The notes beneath the pieces are model-generated. The model saw only the letters and a program-made list of their open reading frames with translations. It had not been told where the DNA came from and did no database searches. This document shows, piece by piece, positions 13,760 to 22,950 of a stretch of 64,000 nt of DNA (its first letter is position 1; every line of letters starts with the position of its first letter). The translations under genes and the position numbers were made by a program. Origin of the DNA: Pseudomonas alkylphenolica (GTDB lineage: Bacteria > Pseudomonadota > Gammaproteobacteria > Pseudomonadales > Pseudomonadaceae); contig NZ_QJRG01000034.1 of assembly GCF_004025535.1 (NCBI RefSeq), forward strand, positions 310,001-374,000, read 5' to 3'.

Positions 13760-14514
13760 TAAGCACGGGCTCCAGCTTCGACCTGCTCGCTGGTTTTCCC
13801 GAAGCGGCGCTGACGCGAAGCATAATCGGCCAGCGCTTTGCGCATGGCCTCGTGTTTGAAGTCCGGCCAGTAGAGGTCGGAGAAATACAGCTCGGCGTAG
13901 GCCAACTGCCACAGCAGGAAATTGCTGATGCGGTGCTCGCCACCGGTACGGATGCACAGGTCAGGCAGCGGCAAATCACCGGTTGCCAGGCAGGTTTGCA
14001 GCAGCTCGGGAGTGATATCGTCCGGGCGCAGATGGCCGGCCTGAACCTCGCGTGCCAGGCGCTGGGCGGCCTGGGCGATATCCCACTGACCGCCATAGTT
14101 GGCGGCGATCTGCAGGATGAATCGATTGCTGCCAGCGGTCAGCGCTTCGGCTTCGCGCATGGCGGCCTGCAGCTCAGGGTGAAAGCGCGAGCGATCACCA
14201 ATGATACGCAGGCTGATATTGTTGTCGTTGAGGCGCTTGGCTTCGCGGCGCAAGGCCGAGAAGAACAGCTCCATCAACGCACCGACCTCATCGGCCGGTC
14301 GTTGCCAGTTTTCGCTGGAGAAGGCAAACAGGGTCAGTACCTCGACCTTGGCCTCGGCACACACCTCGATGACCGCGCGCACTGCGTCGACGCCCGCCTT
14401 GTGCCCGGCAACACCGGGCAACAGGCGCCGTTTCGCCCAGCGATTATTCCCATCCATGATGATCGCGACATGGCGCGGCACCGATGGGGACACACCCTGT
14501 TTGGTCTTTTCCAT
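13759..14514 (-). CDS. uppS: Undecaprenyl diphosphate synthase
   Basis: Cis-prenyltransferase that builds C55 undecaprenyl diphosphate, the lipid carrier for peptidoglycan and O-antigen. It is 251 aa. The catalytic aspartate is D21 in IIMDGNNRWAKRR. The FSSENWQRP segment and the C-terminal RTGGEHRISNFLLWQ motif are also present. It sits 16 bp downstream of frr and overlaps cdsA by one base, so frr-uppS-cdsA-dxr are very likely cotranscribed. Confidence 0.98.
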   Translation of the reverse strand: MEKTKQGVSPSVPRHVAIIMDGNNRWAKRRLLPGVAGHKAGVDAVRAVIEVCAEAKVEVLTLFAFSSENWQRPADEVGALMELFFSALRREAKRLNDNNISLRIIGDRSRFHPELQAAMREAEALTAGSNRFILQIAANYGGQWDIAQAAQRLAREVQAGHLRPDDITPELLQTCLATGDLPLPDLCIRTGGEHRISNFLLWQLAYAELYFSDLYWPDFKHEAMRKALADYASRQRRFGKTSEQVEAGARA

Positions 14515-14530
14515 TTAAAAGTCCCGACCC

Positions 14531-15088
14531 TTAAACGGCCATCAGGTCCTTTTCTTTCTCTTCGGTGGCCTTGGTGATCTGGGCCTCGGTATCTTTCGTC
14601 AGCTTGTCGATATCAGCGATGGCACGACGCTCTTCGTCTTCACTGATTTCCTTGTCCTTGACCAGCTTCTTCAGCTCACCCAGAGCATCGCGGCGAATGT
14701 TGCGCACGGCAACGCGAGCATCTTCGGCCGCACTGCGTGCCTGCTTGGTGAAGCCCTTGCGGGTTTCTTCAGTCAGGGCCGGCATGGTGATCAGCAGCAA
14801 CTCACCCAGGTTGGTCGGGTTGAGATTCAAACCAGCGCTCTGGATGGCCTTGTCAACGGCAGCGAGCATGTTGCGCTCGAAAGCCACGACCTGCAGGGTG
14901 CGCGAATCTTTCACAGTGACGTTGGCGACGCCGCTGATCGGGGTGTCGGTACCGTAGTAAGGCACCATCACGCTTGCCAGGATGCTCGGGTGTGCCTTGC
15001 CGGTACGAATCTGGCCGAACGCGTAAGCCAGAGACTCCAGCGATTTCTGCATGCGCGCCTGGGCATCTTTCTTGATTTCGTTGATCAT
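14531..15088 (-). CDS. frr: Ribosome recycling factor
   Basis: Works with EF-G to split post-termination ribosomes. It is 185 aa, the standard length, mostly alpha-helical. Conserved segments are [22 protein letters not shown] and [15 protein letters not shown]. Its ATG overlaps the pyrH stop codon (ATGA at 15085-15088), so translation is coupled to pyrH. The tsf-pyrH-frr order is the usual bacterial one. Confidence 0.98.
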   Translation of the reverse strand: MINEIKKDAQARMQKSLESLAYAFGQIRTGKAHPSILASVMVPYYGTDTPISGVANVTVKDSRTLQVVAFERNMLAAVDKAIQSAGLNLNPTNLGELLLITMPALTEETRKGFTKQARSAAEDARVAVRNIRRDALGELKKLVKDKEISEDEERRAIADIDKLTKDTEAQITKATEEKEKDLMAV

Positions 15089-15828
15089 TTTTGAACTTCC
15101 TCGATCAGAGTTCCTTCAGCGCCACCATGCACGATGTTCAGCAGGGCGCCGGGCTTGTTCATGTTGAAGACGCGCAGCGGCATCTTGTGGTCGCGGCACA
15201 GGCAGATTGCCGTCAGGTCCATTACGCCCAGCTTGCGATCCAGCACTTCATCGTAAGTCAGATGATCGAACTTCTCGGCATGTGGGTCTTTGAATGGATC
15301 TGCAGTGTATACACCATCGACCTTGGTTGCCTTCAATACCACGTCGGCATCGATTTCGATGGCGCGCAGGCAAGCGGCGGAGTCGGTGGTGAAGAACGGG
15401 TTGCCGGTACCGGCAGCGAAGATTACAACTTCTTTCGCATTGAGGTGACGCATTGCTTTGCGGCGGTCGTAGTGATCGGTCACACCGACCATGGAGATGG
15501 CGGACATGACGATGGCGGTGATGTTCGCACGCTCCAGCGCATCGCGCATGGCCAGGCCGTTCATTACCGTCGCCAGCATACCCATGTGGTCACCGGTAAC
15601 GCGGTCCATGCCAGCGGCACTCAGCGCTGCGCCACGGAACAGGTTGCCACCACCGATCACCAGGCCTACCTGAACGCCGATACCGACCAGTTGGCCGACT
15701 TCCAGCGCCATGCGATCCAGGACCTTGGGGTCGATCCCGAACTCTTCCGAGCCCATCAGGGCCTCGCCGCTAAGTTTGAGTAGAATGCGTTTATAGCGAG
15801 CTTGATGACCACTGCCCTGCTGAGCCAT
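15085..15828 (-). CDS. pyrH: UMP kinase
   Basis: Hexameric UMP kinase of the amino-acid-kinase family that makes UDP in pyrimidine nucleotide synthesis. It is 247 aa. The phosphate-binding segment [24 protein letters not shown], and the nucleotide-contact region [16 protein letters not shown] mark the family. The ATG is at 15828. About 180 bp separate it from tsf, including a hairpin, so it may have its own promoter besides read-through. Confidence 0.98.
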   Translation of the reverse strand: MAQQGSGHQARYKRILLKLSGEALMGSEEFGIDPKVLDRMALEVGQLVGIGVQVGLVIGGGNLFRGAALSAAGMDRVTGDHMGMLATVMNGLAMRDALERANITAIVMSAISMVGVTDHYDRRKAMRHLNAKEVVIFAAGTGNPFFTTDSAACLRAIEIDADVVLKATKVDGVYTADPFKDPHAEKFDHLTYDEVLDRKLGVMDLTAICLCRDHKMPLRVFNMNKPGALLNIVHGGAEGTLIEEVQK

Positions 15829-15953
15829 TGCGAATCTCTCCTGCGGCGTTTGTAAAAATCTGGCGGGCTGTTTTCAGCCTGCGCGTAACTCTAAGCGTGG
15901 CGCAGCGACTGCGCCAGCGAAAGGCGGTCTCGTAAACCGTCCTCGCTTTGACA

Positions 15954-15985
15954 AAGAGGCTGCGCGCGTGAGCGGGCAGCCTCTT
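15954..15985 (-). terminator. Hairpin downstream of tsf
   Basis: A perfect 10-bp inverted repeat (aagaggctgc at 15954-15963, gcagcctctt at 15976-15985) has a 12-nt loop in the tsf-pyrH gap. The following T-run on the minus strand is short, so it may be a partial terminator that lets some transcripts continue into pyrH-frr. Confidence 0.5.
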
Positions 15986-16009
15986 CGGGGCGACAGATGT
16001 AAATCCGTC

Positions 16010-16873
16010 TTATTGCTTGGCAGCAGCCAGCTGTGCGGCAACTTCTTCAGCGAAGTTGTCGACTGGCTTCTCGATGCCTTCGCCGACTTTGAAGTAGGTG
16101 AAGGAAACGATTTCAGCACCGGCTTTCTTGGCCAGCTCGCCGACCTTGATTTCCGGGTTCATGACGAAAGCTTGCTCGACCAGCGAAGCTTCGGCCAGGA
16201 ACTTCTTGATACGACCGTCGATCATGTTGGCGACGATGTTCTCAGGCTTGCCCTTCATCTTCTCTTCGTTCAGCTGCATGAATACAGCCTTCTCGCGCTC
16301 GATTGCTTCAGCCGAGACTTCCGATGGATTCAGGAACTCTGGGTTGCTGGCAGCCACGTGCATGGCGATTTCTTTGGCCAGCTGGACGTCACCGCCCTTC
16401 AGGACAACAGCAACACCGATCTTGTTACCGTGCAGGTAGGTGCCGACAACGTCACCTTCAACACGTACCAGACGACGGATGTTGACGTTTTCGCCAACTT
16501 TGGCAACCAGGGCTTCACGAGCAGCTTCGCGCGAAGCGATCAGCGGAGCGGCATCGGTCAGCTTCTCGGCGAAAGCCTGTTCAACGCTTTCAGCGACGAA
16601 GTTCTTGAAGTCGTCTTGCAGAGCCAGGAAGTCGGTCTGCGAGTTCACTTCCAGCAGGACGGCGGACTTGTCGTCAGCCTTGATGGCGATGGCGCCTTCA
16701 GCAGCAACGTTGCCAGCTTTCTTGGCGGCCTTGATGGCGCCCGAAGCACGCATGTCGTCGATTGCTTTTTCGATGTCGCCGCCAGCCTTGGTCAAGGCTT
16801 TCTTGCAGTCCATCATGCCTTCGCCGGTACGCTCGCGCAGTTCTTTGACCAGCGCCGCAGTAATCTCTGCCAT
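16010..16873 (-). CDS. tsf: Elongation factor Ts
   Basis: Guanine-nucleotide exchange factor that regenerates EF-Tu-GTP. It is 287 aa. An N-terminal UBA-like domain (LVKELRERTGEGMMDCKKAL) and the core contact motif NSQTDFLA, equivalent to the E. coli TDFV segment that opens the EF-Tu Mg site, are present. It follows rpsB with an intervening strong hairpin. The two are known to be cotranscribed with attenuation in other gammaproteobacteria. Confidence 0.98.
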   Translation of the reverse strand: MAEITAALVKELRERTGEGMMDCKKALTKAGGDIEKAIDDMRASGAIKAAKKAGNVAAEGAIAIKADDKSAVLLEVNSQTDFLALQDDFKNFVAESVEQAFAEKLTDAAPLIASREAAREALVAKVGENVNIRRLVRVEGDVVGTYLHGNKIGVAVVLKGGDVQLAKEIAMHVAASNPEFLNPSEVSAEAIEREKAVFMQLNEEKMKGKPENIVANMIDGRIKKFLAEASLVEQAFVMNPEIKVGELAKKAGAEIVSFTYFKVGEGIEKPVDNFAEEVAAQLAAAKQ

Positions 16874-17000
16874 TTCAAATTCCTCTTGGATAGGTTTTCA
16901 ACCATTCCACCCGATACTTGACGGGCGTTCAAATCTGTAAATCCAGTGCCAGCACTCATGCAGTTTGCAACGGCGATGCTGACAGGAGGATTTCAAGGTG

Positions 17001-17029
17001 GCAAAAAGGGGGCCTAGCCCCCTTTTTGC
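17001..17029 (-). terminator. rpsB-tsf intergenic terminator/attenuator
   Basis: A perfect 12-bp inverted repeat (gcaaaaaggggg at 17001-17012, ccccctttttgc at 17018-17029) has a 5-nt loop. It lies just after rpsB and before tsf. The A/T part of the stem gives a U-run inside the stem on either strand. It probably sets the rpsB:tsf ratio by partial termination. Confidence 0.75.
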
Positions 17030-17054
17030 GTGCCGAGTAGACGCCAGGCGTCAA

Positions 17055-17789
17055 TTACTCAGCAGCTGGTGCGGCTTCTTCAGCGTAAACTTCAGTGCCG
17101 CCGGCAACGTTGTTGCGGCCACGGATAACGGCGTCAGCCATCGAACCCATGTACAGCTGGATAGCGCGAATGGCGTCATCGTTGCCTGGGATGATGTAGT
17201 CAACGCCTTCCGGGCTGCTGTTGGTATCGACAACGCCGATGACCGGGATGCCCAGCTTGTTGGCTTCGGTGATAGCGATGCGCTCGTGGTCAACGTCGAT
17301 CACGAACAGGGCATCAGGCAGGCCGCCCATGTCCTTGATACCGCCCAGGCTGCGATCCAGTTTTTCCAGATCACGGGAGCGCATCAGGGCTTCTTTCTTG
17401 GTCAGCTTGGCGAAGGTGCCATCTTCGGCCTGGGTTTCCAGGTCGCGCAGACGCTTGATCGAAGCACGGATGGTTTTGTAGTTGGTCAGCATGCCGCCCA
17501 ACCAGCGGTGATCGACGTACGGCGAACCGCAACGTGCTGCTTCTTCAGCAACGATCTTGCCAGCGGAACGCTTGGTGCCGACGAACAGAATCTTGTTTTT
17601 GCCCTGGGCCAGACGCTCGACGAAAGTCAGTGCGTCGTTGAACATTGGCAGGGTTTTTTCAAGGTTGATGATGTGAATCTTGTTGCGCGCGCCGAAAATG
17701 TACTTACCCATTTTCGGGTTCCAGTAACGGGTTTGGTGACCGAAGTGCACACCGGCCTTCAGCATATCGCGCATGTTGACTTGGGACAT
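17055..17789 (-). CDS. rpsB: 30S ribosomal protein S2
   Basis: Small-subunit ribosomal protein at the head-body junction. It is 244 aa from the ATG at 17789 ([19 protein letters not shown]), a normal length. Conserved blocks include [17 protein letters not shown] and [15 protein letters not shown]. The frame is open upstream to 17873, but that part is leader RNA. It is the first gene of the minus-strand cluster, with a strong promoter and a structured leader upstream (see 17899-17959). Confidence 0.98.
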   Translation of the reverse strand: MSQVNMRDMLKAGVHFGHQTRYWNPKMGKYIFGARNKIHIINLEKTLPMFNDALTFVERLAQGKNKILFVGTKRSAGKIVAEEAARCGSPYVDHRWLGGMLTNYKTIRASIKRLRDLETQAEDGTFAKLTKKEALMRSRDLEKLDRSLGGIKDMGGLPDALFVIDVDHERIAITEANKLGIPVIGVVDTNSSPEGVDYIIPGNDDAIRAIQLYMGSMADAVIRGRNNVAGGTEVYAEEAAPAAE

Positions 17790-17898
17790 GATAGTTCCTT
17801 GATAAGTCGGGTTGGGCCTCCACGTATCCCAATGACCAACCCAGGATCCGTAGATCGAAGGCACCCAGGTCATCGTGTCGACACGTGTGTGGGTTTAA

Positions 17899-17923
17899 GC
17901 TTTCGGGGCTATCCCCGCAAAGC
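17899..17923 (-). promoter_or_regulatory. Hairpin at the 5' end of the rpsB leader RNA
   Basis: The repeat (left arm gctttcgggg at 17899-17908, loop ctat, right arm ccccgcaaagc at 17913-17923) folds into a 10-bp stem with one bulged base. It begins at the predicted transcription start of rpsB, with about 110 nt of leader left before the ATG. rpsB leaders in gammaproteobacteria are autoregulated by S2. That this stem is the S2 site is inference. Confidence 0.55.
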
Positions 17924-17930
17924 GGCGCAT

Positions 17931-17959
17931 TTTATATCACAGACGCCGGCCAAACGGAA
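17931..17959 (-). promoter_or_regulatory. Predicted sigma-70 promoter of rpsB
   Basis: On the minus strand there is TTCCGT (17954-17959), a 17-nt spacer, then TATAAA (17931-17936), followed by a GC-rich discriminator (tgcgccgc). GC-rich discriminators are typical of stringently controlled ribosomal promoters. The rest of the 340-bp rpsB-map gap (17790-18129) holds the leader hairpin, the map promoter and no gene I can see. Confidence 0.6.
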
Positions 17960-18070
17960 CCCGAATTAACAATGTCCGCCAGCTGCTTTTGCACCCATGC
18001 GCTAATCGCGCCAAAATGCCTCTATATAAAGGCTGTATCACAGTCGTGGCCGCCGCAGCGGGCACCGCTC

Positions 18071-18079
18071 TGGTAGAAT
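18071..18079 (+). promoter_or_regulatory. Predicted extended -10 promoter of map
   Basis: TGGTAGAAT matches the extended -10 pattern TGnTATAAT with one mismatch, about 50 bp before the map ATG. No good -35 element is visible at the right spacing. This is a pattern match only. Confidence 0.4.
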
Positions 18080-18129
18080 TCGGCCTTTCCCGGAATATTC
18101 GCGCTTCGATGCGCCGTAGAGAGCCTGCA

Positions 18130-18912
18130 ATGACAGTTACCATCAAAACCGCCGAAGACATCGAAAAGATGCGCGTCGCCGGCCGCCTGGCCGCCGAAGT
18201 CCTTGAGATGATCGAAGAGCACGTCAAGCCCGGTGTCACCACCGAGGAGCTCGACCGCCTGTGCCACGACTACATCGTCAACGTCCAGAAGGCGATTCCG
18301 GCCCCGCTGAACTACAAGGGCTTCCCCAAGTCGATCTGCACGTCGGTCAACCACGTGGTGTGCCACGGCATCCCGGGCGACAAGCCACTCAAGGATGGCG
18401 ACACCCTGAACATCGACGTGACCGTCATCAAGGATGGCTACCACGGCGACACCAGCCGCATGTTCCACGTGGGTAACGTGCCAGTCTGGGCCGAGCGCCT
18501 GTCCCAGGTCACCCAGGAATGCATGTACAAGGCCATCGAGCTGGTGAAGCCGGGCTGCCGCCTGGGCGACATCGGTGAAGTGATCCAGAAGCACGCGGAA
18601 AAGAACGGTTTCTCGGTGGTCCGCGAGTTCTGCGGTCATGGCATCGGCAAGGTGTTCCATGAAGAGCCGCAGATTCTGCACTATGGCCGCGCCGGCACCG
18701 GCATGGAGCTCAAGGAAGGCATGACCTTCACCATCGAGCCGATGATCAACCAGGGCCGGGCCGATACCAAGGTACTGGGCGACGGCTGGACCGCCATCAC
18801 CAAGGACCGCAAGCTCTCGGCGCAGTGGGAACACACACTGGTGGTTACCGCCACTGGCTACGAGATCTTCACCCTGCGCAAAGACGACACCATTCCCCGC
18901 ACGTCGGCCTGA
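18130..18912 (+). CDS. map: Type I methionine aminopeptidase
   Basis: Removes the N-terminal methionine from nascent proteins. It is 260 aa from the ATG at 18130 ([20 protein letters not shown]). The metal ligands of the pita-bread fold are visible: the two aspartates in [19 protein letters not shown], the histidine in [12 protein letters not shown], and glutamates in TIEPMIN and WEHTL. The open frame extends up to 17989 but lies in promoter DNA. map is divergent from rpsB, the common arrangement, and followed 34 bp later by glnD. Confidence 0.98.
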   Translation: MTVTIKTAEDIEKMRVAGRLAAEVLEMIEEHVKPGVTTEELDRLCHDYIVNVQKAIPAPLNYKGFPKSICTSVNHVVCHGIPGDKPLKDGDTLNIDVTVIKDGYHGDTSRMFHVGNVPVWAERLSQVTQECMYKAIELVKPGCRLGDIGEVIQKHAEKNGFSVVREFCGHGIGKVFHEEPQILHYGRAGTGMELKEGMTFTIEPMINQGRADTKVLGDGWTAITKDRKLSAQWEHTLVVTATGYEIFTLRKDDTIPRTSA

Positions 18913-18946
18913 TTCCAACAGGACAGTCAAACAGGAAAGTCACGCG

Positions 18947-21646
18947 ATGCCCCAGGTGGATCCCGAACTGTTCGACCGCGGTCAGTTCCAGGCGGAACTG
19001 GCCCTCAAGGCTAGCCCTATCGCAGCCTTCAAGAAGGCCATCCGTCAGGCGGGCGAAGTACTCGACAAGCGGTTTCGTGAAGGCCGCGAGATCCGCCGGC
19101 TGATCGAGGATCGGGCCTGGTTCGTCGACAACATCCTGCAGCAGGCCTGGAACAAATTCGACTGGAGCGATGAAGCCGACATTGCACTGGTCGCTACCGG
19201 CGGCTATGGCCGGGGTGAGTTGCACCCGTACTCGGACATCGACCTGCTGATCCTGCTCGACAGCGCCGATCACGAGGTGTTTCGCGACTCGATCGAACGC
19301 TTCCTGACCCTGCTCTGGGACATCGGCCTGGAAGTGGGCCAGAGCGTGCGCTCGATCGATGAGTGTGCCGAACAGGCCCGTGCCGACCTCACCGTCGTCA
19401 CCAACCTGATGGAAAGCCGCACCATTGCCGGGCCCGAGCGCCTGCGCCAGCGTATGCTGGAGGTCACCAGCACCGAACACATGTGGCCAAGCAAGGAGTT
19501 CTTCCTGGCCAAGCGCGCCGAGCAAAAGGCCCGGCACCACAAGTACAACGACACCGAATACAACCTTGAGCCCAACGTCAAAGGCTCACCCGGCGGCCTG
19601 CGTGACATCCAGACAGTACTGTGGATCGCAAGGCGCCAGTACGGCACCCTCAACCTGCATGCATTGGCAGGGGAAGGTTTCCTTCTGGAAAGTGAAAACG
19701 CCTTGCTGGCATCCTCCCAGGAATTTCTCTGGAAGGTCCGTTATGCCTTGCACATGTCTGCCGGCCGTGCCGAAGACCGTTTGCTGTTCGATCATCAGCG
19801 CAGTATTGCCACCCTCCTCGGCTTTACCGATGACAACCCCAAGCGTGCCATCGAACAGTTCATGCAGCAGTACTACCGGGTGGTGATGAGCATCGCCGAG
19901 CTCAGCGACCTGATCATCCAGCACTTCGAGGAAATCATCCTCGACGATGACAGTGGCAGCACGCAGCCGCTCAATGCCCGCTTCCGCCTGCATGACGGCT
20001 ACATTGAAGCGGTACGCCCGAACGTGTTCAAGCGTACGCCGTTCGCCATGCTGGAAATCTTCGTATTGATGGCTCAGCACCCGGAGATCAAAGGGGTGCG
20101 TGCCGACACCATTCGCCTGCTGCGCGAGCACCGGCACCTGATCAACGATGATTTTCGCAACGATATCCGCAATACCAGCCTGTTCATTGAGCTGTTCAAG
20201 TGCGAAATCGGCATTCACCGCAACCTGCGGCGCATGAACCGCTACGGCATCCTTGGCCGCTACCTGCCGGAGTTCGGTTTGATTGTCGGGCAGATGCAAC
20301 ATGACCTGTTCCACATCTACACGGTTGATGCCCACACCCTGAACCTGATCAAGCACCTGCGCAAATTGCAGTACACGCCGGTCTCGGAGAAATTCCCGCT
20401 CGCCAGCAAGCTCATGGGTCGCCTGCCCAAGCCCGAACTGATCTACCTGGCCGGGCTTTATCATGATATTGGCAAAGGCCGCCAAGGCGATCACTCGGAG
20501 CTTGGCGCAGTCGATGCCCAGGCCTTCTGCGTACGCCATCAGTTGCCCGTTTGGGACAGCCGCCTGATCGTCTGGCTGGTACAGAACCACCTGGTCATGT
20601 CGACCACCGCGCAGCGCAAGGACTTGTCCGACCCGCAGGTGATCCACGACTTCGCCCAGCAGGTGGGTGACGAAACCCGCCTGGACTACCTCTATGTGCT
20701 GACCGTGGCCGATATCAACGCCACCAACCCCAGCCTGTGGAACTCCTGGCGTGCCAGCCTGCTGCGCCAGCTCTACACCGAGACCAAGCGCGCCCTGCGC
20801 CGTGGTCTGGAGAACCCGCTGGACCGCGAGGAGCAGATCCGCCAGACGCAGACTTCCGCCCTGGACATCCTGATCCGCGAAGGCACCGATCCGGACGACG
20901 TCGAGCAACTCTGGTCGCAGTTGGGCGATGACTATTTCTTGCGTCACACCGCCGCCGATGTGGCCTGGCACAGCGACGCCATTCTCCAGCAACCGGCCGA
21001 CGGCGGCCCGCTGGTACTGATCAAGGAAACCACACAGCGCGAATTCGAGGGCGGCACGCAGATTTTCATCTACGCCCCCGACCAGCACGACTTCTTCGCC
21101 GTGACCGTGGCAGCCATGGACCAGCTCAACCTGAACATTCATGACGCCCGCATCATTACCTCGAGCAGCCAGTTCACCCTCGACACCTACATTGTGCTCG
21201 ACAACGATGGCGGCTCGATCGGCGACAATCCGCAGCGCGTCAAGGAGATTCGCGACGGCCTGACCGAAGCCCTGCGCAATCCGGACGATTACCCGACCAT
21301 CATCAAGCGGCGGGTACCGCGCCAGCTCAAGCACTTCACCTTTGCACCGCAAGTCACCATCCACAACGACGCCCAGCGTCCGGTGACCATTCTCGAACTC
21401 AACGCCCCCGACCGCCCGGGCCTGCTGGCGCGGATCGGCAAGATTTTCCTTGAGTTCGACCTGTCGTTGCAAAATGCCAAGATCGCCACCCTCGGCGAGC
21501 GGGTTGAAGACGTGTTTTTCATCACCGACGCCGACAACCAGCCGCTGTCCGACCCCCAGCTGTGCAGCCGCCTGCAGGATGCCATCGTCGAGCAATTACG
21601 CATCGACCAGGCCACCGTGGCTTCTGTTTCCCGCCTGACCATTTAA
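18947..21646 (+). CDS. glnD: Bifunctional PII uridylyltransferase/UMP-removing enzyme
   Basis: Primary nitrogen sensor: uridylylates PII proteins under nitrogen limitation and removes UMP when glutamine is high. The 899 aa carry, in order, a nucleotidyltransferase domain with [17 protein letters not shown] (about residues 85-101), an HD hydrolase domain with [13 protein letters not shown] (about 505-520), and two C-terminal ACT domains (from about 705 and 815) that bind glutamine. The length matches the Pseudomonas family. It has a short gap to dapC and no visible terminator between. Confidence 0.98.
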   Translation: MPQVDPELFDRGQFQAELALKASPIAAFKKAIRQAGEVLDKRFREGREIRRLIEDRAWFVDNILQQAWNKFDWSDEADIALVATGGYGRGELHPYSDIDLLILLDSADHEVFRDSIERFLTLLWDIGLEVGQSVRSIDECAEQARADLTVVTNLMESRTIAGPERLRQRMLEVTSTEHMWPSKEFFLAKRAEQKARHHKYNDTEYNLEPNVKGSPGGLRDIQTVLWIARRQYGTLNLHALAGEGFLLESENALLASSQEFLWKVRYALHMSAGRAEDRLLFDHQRSIATLLGFTDDNPKRAIEQFMQQYYRVVMSIAELSDLIIQHFEEIILDDDSGSTQPLNARFRLHDGYIEAVRPNVFKRTPFAMLEIFVLMAQHPEIKGVRADTIRLLREHRHLINDDFRNDIRNTSLFIELFKCEIGIHRNLRRMNRYGILGRYLPEFGLIVGQMQHDLFHIYTVDAHTLNLIKHLRKLQYTPVSEKFPLASKLMGRLPKPELIYLAGLYHDIGKGRQGDHSELGAVDAQAFCVRHQLPVWDSRLIVWLVQNHLVMSTTAQRKDLSDPQVIHDFAQQVGDETRLDYLYVLTVADINATNPSLWNSWRASLLRQLYTETKRALRRGLENPLDREEQIRQTQTSALDILIREGTDPDDVEQLWSQLGDDYFLRHTAADVAWHSDAILQQPADGGPLVLIKETTQREFEGGTQIFIYAPDQHDFFAVTVAAMDQLNLNIHDARIITSSSQFTLDTYIVLDNDGGSIGDNPQRVKEIRDGLTEALRNPDDYPTIIKRRVPRQLKHFTFAPQVTIHNDAQRPVTILELNAPDRPGLLARIGKIFLEFDLSLQNAKIATLGERVEDVFFITDADNQPLSDPQLCSRLQDAIVEQLRIDQATVASVSRLTI

Positions 21647-21668
21647 CGTTTGACGAGACCTTGTGCCG

Positions 21669-22862
21669 ATGAACACCGATTTGCTCCAGCTTCAGCCCTA
21701 CCCGTTCGAAAAACTTCGGGCATTGCTCGGCGGCGTCCAGCCTGCCGCCGACAAACGCGCCATTGCCCTGTCGATCGGTGAGCCCAAGCATGAATCGCCT
21801 GCGTTCGTCGCCAAGGCCTTGGCCGACAACCTGCCGCAAATGGCGGTGTACCCCACTACCGTCGGCCAGCCGGCCCTGCGCCAGGCGATTACCCGTTGGT
21901 GCGAGCGTCGTTTCAATGTACCGAGCGGCTGGCTGGATGCCGACAAGCATGTGCTGCCGGTCAACGGCACCCGTGAAGCGCTGTTCGCCTTTACCCAGGC
22001 CGTGGTCAACCGCGAGGCCGAAGGCCTGGTGATCAGCCCCAACCCGTTCTACCAGATCTATGAAGGCGCAGCCCTGCTGGCCGGGGCCACGCCGCACTAC
22101 CTGCCGTGCCTGGACAGCAACGGTTTCAACCCGGATTTCGACGCGGTGTCAGCCGAGACCTGGAAGCGCTGCCAGATCCTGTTCCTCTGCTCCCCCGGCA
22201 ACCCTACCGGCGCCCTGGTGCCGATGGAAACCCTGAAAAAGCTGATTGCCCTGGCTGACGAGCACGATTTCGTGATTGCTGCCGACGAGTGCTACAGCGA
22301 ACTGTACTTCGATGAGCAAAGCCCGCCGCCCGGCTTGCTCAGCGCCTGCGTGGAGCTGGGCCGCAGCGACTTCAAGCGCTGCGTGGTGTTCCACAGCCTG
22401 TCCAAGCGCTCCAACCTGCCAGGCCTGCGCTCGGGTTTTGTCGCTGGCGACGCCGAGATCATCAAGCCGTTCCTGCTGTACCGTACTTACCACGGCTGCG
22501 CCATGCCGGTGCAGACCCAGCTGGCAAGCATTGCTGCCTGGAATGACGAAGAACACGTACTGGCGAACCGTGACCTTTACCGCGAGAAGTTCGATGCCGT
22601 GCTGGAAATTCTCGCGCCGGTCCTCGACGTTCAGCGTCCGGACGGTGGCTTCTACCTGTGGGCCAAGGTGCCGATGGACGATGCCGAGTTCTGCCGCCGC
22701 CTGTTCGAAGCCGAGCATGTCACCGTGGTGCCGGGCTCTTACCTGTCGCGGGAAGTGAATGGCGTCAACCCGGGCGCCGGGCGTGTGCGCATGGCACTGG
22801 TGGCACCGCTGGCGGAGTGTGTGGAAGCTGCGCAACGCATTCGTGCGTTTCTGAAGGGCTGA
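21669..22862 (+). CDS. dapC: Succinyldiaminopimelate transaminase
   Basis: PLP-dependent class I/II aminotransferase, forming N-succinyl-LL-2,6-diaminoheptanedioate from the keto precursor with glutamate in the succinylase branch of lysine/diaminopimelate synthesis. It is 397 aa from the ATG at 21669. A GTG two codons upstream (21663) is possible. The PLP lysine sits in SLSKRSNLPGLRSGF. CSPGNPTGAL and the ADECYSELYFDE segment are fold-type I marks. It follows glnD closely, and dapD and dapE of the same pathway are in this window. Confidence 0.93.
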   Translation: MNTDLLQLQPYPFEKLRALLGGVQPAADKRAIALSIGEPKHESPAFVAKALADNLPQMAVYPTTVGQPALRQAITRWCERRFNVPSGWLDADKHVLPVNGTREALFAFTQAVVNREAEGLVISPNPFYQIYEGAALLAGATPHYLPCLDSNGFNPDFDAVSAETWKRCQILFLCSPGNPTGALVPMETLKKLIALADEHDFVIAADECYSELYFDEQSPPPGLLSACVELGRSDFKRCVVFHSLSKRSNLPGLRSGFVAGDAEIIKPFLLYRTYHGCAMPVQTQLASIAAWNDEEHVLANRDLYREKFDAVLEILAPVLDVQRPDGGFYLWAKVPMDDAEFCRRLFEAEHVTVVPGSYLSREVNGVNPGAGRVRMALVAPLAECVEAAQRIRAFLKG

Positions 22863-22868
22863 CGTACG

Positions 22869-22947
22869 TAGGAGCCGGCTTGCTGGCGATGGCATCACCC
22901 GGGTTTCAATTACCGGGTGGCGCATCGCTGGCAAGCCAGCGCCTACA
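22869..22947. repeat. REP-like inverted repeat between dapC and the antiporter
   Basis: The left arm starts gtaggagccggcttgctggc (22869 on). The right arm, read on the minus strand, is ctgtaggcgctggcttgcc (to 22947). The arms match imperfectly over about 33 bp around a short centre. It lies between convergent genes and could end both transcripts. The outer motif gtaggagc recurs at 31628, 38336 and 54037. Confidence 0.7.
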
Positions 22948-22950
22948 GGG

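Noticed and set aside
19586..21595. A 669-codon minus-strand frame opposite glnD
   Set aside because: Antisense shadow of glnD with no domain content.
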